NCBI RefSeq assembly: GCF_014069875.1
Contig: NZ_CP059676.1
Location: forward strand, 1,116,001 to 1,180,000
Direction: 5' to 3'
DNA length: 64,000 nucleotides
From: Flaviflexus equikiangi
Lineage (GTDB): Bacteria; Actinomycetota; Actinomycetes; Actinomycetales; Actinomycetaceae
Shown one piece after another: positions 60,254-64,000 of the stretch (the first letter of the stretch is position 1; each line of letters starts with the position of its first letter). Position numbers and translations under genes: made by a program. The notes below the pieces were generated by a model that was given only the letters and a program-made list of their open reading frames with translations, had not been told where the DNA came from and made no database searches.

Positions 60254-60598
60254 CTACCTGCTGCGCAGGCCTCGCTTCTGGAGCTGCTCCATGCGCTCTT
60301 CGAGGAGCTCGTCCAGTTCCTCGAGGCTGCGGCGCTCGAGGAGCATGTCCCAATGCGTGCGCTGGGGCTTCGCCTTCTTCGTGTCCTCTGGCTCCTCAGC
60401 ATCCTTGAGGAGGGCATTGGCGCCGCAGTGGCATTCCCACAGGGCGGGAACATCTGCTTCCTCAGCAAAGGTCTTGTGGAACACGTGACCGTTCGGGCAG
60501 GTGTATTCGTGCTCCTGACGCGCGACGAAGCGCACTCCCTCTTCTGTTTCGAGTGAGGAAGCGCCAATCTTCATGCCGCGAAGTGATCTTTCAGCCAT
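60254..60598 (-). CDS. rbpA: RNA polymerase-binding protein RbpA
   Basis: 114 residues. RbpA stabilises sigma-A holoenzyme and open complexes in actinobacteria. The core zinc-ribbon-like domain has Cys/His at YTCPNGHVFHKTF and ECHCG; the C-terminal sigma-interacting domain ends THWDMLLERRSLEELDELLEER. I start at the ATG 60598 (MAERSLRG), which has an AGGAG 5 nt upstream, rather than the ATG at 60628. The ppm1-rbpA neighbourhood is conserved in actinobacteria. Confidence 0.95.
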   Translation of the reverse strand: MAERSLRGMKIGASSLETEEGVRFVARQEHEYTCPNGHVFHKTFAEEADVPALWECHCGANALLKDAEEPEDTKKAKPQRTHWDMLLERRSLEELDELLEERMEQLQKRGLRSR

Positions 60599-60732
60599 TG
60601 TTCTCCTTTTAGTCTCCAGCCAGTCCAACGCAGTCCGGAGCCGTTTTGTTCCACAGGAGGCGAAGTGGGCGGGAAGCCACGGCTTGAAGATGGTAGCGTG
60701 TCATCGTTCACCGAGAGAATGTGAGATCAGCC

Positions 60733-63060
60733 ATGGACCACGATGCTGATAGCCACGACACCATTCGAATCAGGGGCGCGCGAACCAACAACCTCAAGGG
60801 CATCGACGTCGACATACCGAAGAGGCGGCTCACCGTCATCACCGGGCTGTCAGGGTCCGGGAAGAGCTCCCTCGCGTTCGACACGATCGCCGCAGAATCG
60901 CGGCGCCTCCTCAACGAAACATACTCCGCCTTCATCCAAGGATTCATGCCGTCGTCCCCGCGTCCCGATGTGGAGACGATCGAGGGCCTGACAGCGTCGA
61001 TCGTCGTGGGGCAGGAGCCGATGGCGACGAACCCGCGATCCACGGTCGGCACGGCCACCGACGTCAACACCTATCTGAGGATGCTGTTCTCCCATCTCGC
61101 GGAGCCCCGCCTCGGCTCACCGCTCGCGTACTCGTTCAATACGCCCTCGGTCACCGCCCAGGGCGCCATCACCGTCCACAAGGGTGATCAGAAACGACAG
61201 GTGGCCAGCTATCAGGTGACGGGCGGCATGTGCCCGGTATGCGAGGGGAGGGGGAGTGTGTCCGATGTCGACATCTCTGCGATCATCGACGAGAACCTGT
61301 CCCTCAACGAGGGCGCGATCACCGTGCCCGGCTACAAGGCGGGAGGCTGGTCAGTCCGCTACTACGCCGAATCCGGCTTTGTGGATCCCGATAAGAAGCT
61401 CAAGGATTACAGCGACGAGGAACGCGCCGACCTCCTCTACAGGGAGGCGACGAAGATCTCCCTGGCCGGCATCAACGTCACCTACGAGGGGCTCGTCCCC
61501 AAGATCACCGCCTCCTTCCTCCGCAAGGACAAGGCCTCCATGCAGCCGCATATCAGGGCCTTCGTCGACCGTGCGGTCACCTTCCGGGACTGCGGAGCAT
61601 GCGGGGGGACCCGCCTCGCGGAGCACGCCCGCACCTCGACGATCGGCGGCATGAGCATCGCCGATGTATGCGCCATGACGGTCTCCGACGCGCGGACGTG
61701 GATCGGGAGCATCCCCACGGCCGGCCAGCTCGGAGACCTCCTCGGCTCGATCGAGCGCATCGGCCTCGGATATCTCACCCTCGACCGTCCCACCGGCACC
61801 CTGTCGGGCGGGGAAGCCCAGCGGATCACGATGGTCAAGCACCTCGGGTCCCCGCTCACGGACGTCACCTACGTGTTCGACGAACCGACAGTCGGCCTTC
61901 ATCCCCACGACATTGCGCAGATGAACGGGCTGCTGGAAGCCCTGCGGAACCGCGGGAACACCGTCCTCGTTGTCGAGCACAAGCGCGAAACGATCGAGAT
62001 CGCGGACCATGTCATCGAGCTCGGCCCCGGTGCCGGGCACGCCGGGGGCGAGATCACCTACGTCGGCGATATCGCGGGCCTCGCAGCATCTGACACGACG
62101 ACCGGCCGGCACATCGCCGAACAAACGTCGCTGAAGGCTGCGGTGCGCACCCCGACGGGCGTCATCCCGGTGCGCGATGCTCGGGTCCACAACCTGAAAG
62201 GCGTCGACGTCGACATACCGCTCGGTGTCCTCACGGTGGTCACGGGCGTGGCGGGCTCCGGCAAGAGCTCCCTCATGCGATCCCTCCCTCCGATCCCCGG
62301 TCTCGTCCGCGTCGACCAGGGGAGGATCCGTGGATCTCGGAGGTCGAATCCCGCCACCTATACGGGCCTGCTCGACCACATCCGCAAGGCCTTCGCGAAG
62401 GCCAACGGCGTCAAGCCCGCCCTCTTCAGTCCCAATTCTGAAGGCGCCTGTCAGAACTGTCGTGGTTTGGCGGTGACATTCATCGACCTGTCCATGGAGT
62501 CGATCCCGGTCCCGTGCGAGGTGTGCGGGGGAGAGAGATTCCAAGAACACGTCCTTGACCTGCGGCTTCACGGTTCATCGATCGCCGATGTCTTCCGCAT
62601 GTCAGTGGGGGAGGCGGAAGAGTTCTGTGCACGGGCAGGCCTCAAGGCCGGCGGAGCGATCCTTCGCAGGCTGAACGATGTGGGGCTCAGCTACCTCACG
62701 CTCGGCCAGCCCCTCTCAACCCTGTCGGGAGGGGAGCGGCAGCGTCTCAAGCTCGCACACCGCATGGTCGATGATGGCGGGGTCTATGTCCTTGATGAGC
62801 CGACCGCGGGCCTTCATCTCGCCGACATTCGGGCTCTGCTCGACCTGCTCGATTCCATGGTCGATTCGGGACGGTCCGTCCTCGTCATCGAACACCATCA
62901 GGCCGTCATGGCACACGCGGACTGGATCATCGACCTCGGGCCCGGCGCGGGAGCGGATGGTGGGGAGGTCGTCTACACGGGGCCACCAGCCGAGCTCGCG
63001 GCCCGCCGCCATACGACGACCGGGGAATACTTGGCTCGCTACGCGGGCACGTCGCCATGA
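60733..63060 (+). CDS. UvrA-like ABC-class ATPase (drug-resistance type)
   Basis: About 775 residues, shorter than UvrA (about 950), with two ABC ATPase modules. Module 1: TGLSGSGKSSLAFDTIAAES, zinc motif CPVCEGRG, TGTLSGGEAQRITMVKHLG, DEPTVGLHPHD. Module 2: GVAGSGKSSLM, CQNCRG, STLSGGERQRLKLAHRMV, DEPTAGLHLAD. It belongs to the UvrA-like subgroup found next to regulators and often linked to tolerance of DNA-binding drugs. The first ATG (60733) lacks a clear SD; a GTG at 60721 is possible. A TetR gene follows. Confidence 0.85.
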   Translation: MDHDADSHDTIRIRGARTNNLKGIDVDIPKRRLTVITGLSGSGKSSLAFDTIAAESRRLLNETYSAFIQGFMPSSPRPDVETIEGLTASIVVGQEPMATNPRSTVGTATDVNTYLRMLFSHLAEPRLGSPLAYSFNTPSVTAQGAITVHKGDQKRQVASYQVTGGMCPVCEGRGSVSDVDISAIIDENLSLNEGAITVPGYKAGGWSVRYYAESGFVDPDKKLKDYSDEERADLLYREATKISLAGINVTYEGLVPKITASFLRKDKASMQPHIRAFVDRAVTFRDCGACGGTRLAEHARTSTIGGMSIADVCAMTVSDARTWIGSIPTAGQLGDLLGSIERIGLGYLTLDRPTGTLSGGEAQRITMVKHLGSPLTDVTYVFDEPTVGLHPHDIAQMNGLLEALRNRGNTVLVVEHKRETIEIADHVIELGPGAGHAGGEITYVGDIAGLAASDTTTGRHIAEQTSLKAAVRTPTGVIPVRDARVHNLKGVDVDIPLGVLTVVTGVAGSGKSSLMRSLPPIPGLVRVDQGRIRGSRRSNPATYTGLLDHIRKAFAKANGVKPALFSPNSEGACQNCRGLAVTFIDLSMESIPVPCEVCGGERFQEHVLDLRLHGSSIADVFRMSVGEAEEFCARAGLKAGGAILRRLNDVGLSYLTLGQPLSTLSGGERQRLKLAHRMVDDGGVYVLDEPTAGLHLADIRALLDLLDSMVDSGRSVLVIEHHQAVMAHADWIIDLGPGAGADGGEVVYTGPPAELAARRHTTTGEYLARYAGTSP

Positions 63061-63116
63061 CGAACCGGCACGGCCGGGATAGGCTCGAGGAACGACTGTT
63101 ACTGGAGGAGTCTCAT

Positions 63117-63707
63117 ATGGTGCAGCAGGAACGGCCCTATCATCACGGCAATCTTCGCAATGAGATCGTGCGGGTGGGGCTCGAACTCATCTCGGAGGGT
63201 GGCACGGAGGCCGTCGGGATCCGCGAGACAGCCCGAAGGCTCGGCGTCTCGGCATCCGCCGCCTACCGTCACTTCGAGAGCCGCGCGGAGCTGTTGGATG
63301 CTGTTAGGGACGCCGTCCTAGTCAATGTCGCCGATCAGCTTCAAGAGGCGCTCGACGACCACGCCGAATCGGATGTGGCCACACGCCTGGAAGCGATCAG
63401 CCGAGCCTACTTCCAGTTCTCCATCGACAACCCGAAACAGTTCCAGGCACTCGCAGCAGCGTTCCCGCTGGCCGAGGACTGGCAGACGGCGCCCGGACGT
63501 CCGCTCCGCATCCTCACGAGCATCATCGACGACATCGAGCCATCAGTCGATGATGCACTCACGTCATCGCTTGCCGCGTGGGCGATCGTCCAGGGCGCCT
63601 CGAGCCTGACAACGCTCGGCAGCCTGCGTGAACTGCCTGTCGACGAGAAGTGGAAGGTCCAGCAGCGCACAACGGAGATCCTCCTCAAAGGGCTCGGCCT
63701 GCGCTGA
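63117..63707 (+). CDS. TetR-family transcriptional regulator
   Basis: 196 residues. N-terminal helix-turn-helix (VGIRETARRLGVSASAAYRHFESRAELLDAV) and a C-terminal TetR_C_33-like domain. I chose the ATG at 63117, which has GGAGGAG 6 nt upstream; an ATG at 63057 overlapping the ABC gene is the alternative. A TAGGCT -10 (63080-63085) suggests its own promoter. It probably represses the preceding UvrA-like gene, but no operator was identified. Confidence 0.88.
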   Translation: MVQQERPYHHGNLRNEIVRVGLELISEGGTEAVGIRETARRLGVSASAAYRHFESRAELLDAVRDAVLVNVADQLQEALDDHAESDVATRLEAISRAYFQFSIDNPKQFQALAAAFPLAEDWQTAPGRPLRILTSIIDDIEPSVDDALTSSLAAWAIVQGASSLTTLGSLRELPVDEKWKVQQRTTEILLKGLGLR

Positions 63708-63771
63708 TACCACCCCACCACCCATTGTTCCGATAATGCATATTATGTCATTTTAGATGTGTGGGTGACGA

Positions 63772-63804
63772 GCGGCGGGCTGAGGATCATCCCATGCCCG
63801 CCGC
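63772..63804. terminator. Bidirectional hairpin between tetR and the next gene
   Basis: GCGGCGGGC (63772-63780) pairs perfectly with GCCCGCCGC (63796-63804). It lies between convergent genes. The rest of the 63708-63810 gap is AT-rich with no gene seen. Confidence 0.55.
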
Positions 63805-63810
63805 GTCGAC

Positions 63811-64000
63811 CTATCGGAGCGTCATCGTGGTCTCGCCGCGAGCACGCACTGCCTCCGGTGTGAAGGCCCACGGCAGGTACTCGCCGTTCGCCCACATCTC
63901 GAACTGGTCATTGATACGCGCCGACCGTGGATGGCCAGAGGAACCGGACGAGATGATCCACGAGGCCCTGTCGGGATCGGACAGATCCACCACCATTCTC
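63811..64000 (-). CDS. Penicillin acylase family hydrolase, C-terminal end (partial)
   Basis: The frame enters from the right edge and stops at 63811-63813. It encodes RMVVDLSDPDRASWIISSG and SSGHPRSARINDQFEMW followed by GEYLPWAFTPEAV, which match the conserved C-terminus of Ntn-hydrolase penicillin amidases. The catalytic serine and the rest of the protein lie outside the window, so the substrate cannot be judged. Confidence 0.75.
   Translation of the reverse strand, partial: RMVVDLSDPDRASWIISSGSSGHPRSARINDQFEMWANGEYLPWAFTPEAVRARGETTMTLR

Overview
The window is high-GC DNA from an actinobacterium. mihF, rbpA, pafB-pafC, ppm1, DUF3866, a C-minus S4 protein, a PriA without a helicase P-loop and many -10 boxes that sit 6-7 nt before a start codon all point there. 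The order rpsD, DUF948, alaS, ruvX, mltG, aro genes suggests the Actinomycetales (Actinomycetaceae-like), but I cannot name a genus. Most of the window is core chromosome with tight operons and 1-4 bp start/stop overlaps. No tRNA, rRNA or CRISPR was seen.

Layout. 1-3.6 kb: the end of an SPFH-SHOCT protein, rarA, rpsD with a hairpin-rich leader, and a DUF948 protein. 3.6-12.6 kb: alaS-ruvX-mltG run into a shikimate block (aroE, a prepilin-peptidase-like gene, aroC, an aroK-aroB fusion, and a shikimate-kinase-like protein without a P-loop lysine). 12.8-13.9 kb: efp-nusB. 14-22 kb: the pyrimidine operon pyrR-pyrB-pyrC-carA-carB-pyrF behind a PyrR-type RNA hairpin that covers the pyrR ribosome binding site; carB has a frameshift here. 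22.1-27.7 kb: mihF-gmk-rpoZ-coaBC-metK-priA.

27,724-36,438: an 8,715-bp Tn3-family transposon with 38-bp terminal inverted repeats and a perfect 5-bp target duplication (GATAG), inserted just after priA. Its tnpA is dead: it has an in-frame amber codon, an IS21-family element inserted in it (30,391-32,537, target duplication GTATG) and a 1-bp deletion. The passenger genes are a CmtR-type Cd/Pb sensor, a P1B metal ATPase and a signal peptidase II, followed by a truncated resolvase.

36.5-45.1 kb: a DUF4230-like membrane protein (minus strand), fmt-rsmB-rpe, an FMN riboswitch that controls a permease and a lipoprotein (RibXY-like riboflavin uptake), hisE-hisG, a PH-like membrane protein and an MFS transporter. 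45.2-48.6 kb: a large RecB-like nuclease/SF1 helicase fusion. 48.6-57.8 kb: a second MFS protein, DUF3866 (minus), pafB-pafC, a small membrane protein, tatA-tatC, a diacylglycerol-kinase-like gene and a HelY-type helicase. 57.85-57.99 kb: a structured RNA with its own terminator, not explained by any gene. 58.0-64.0 kb: lnt-ppm1 (lipoprotein acylation and polyprenol-phosphate-mannose), rbpA (minus), a UvrA-like ABC ATPase with a TetR regulator, and the 3' end of a penicillin-acylase-like gene (minus).
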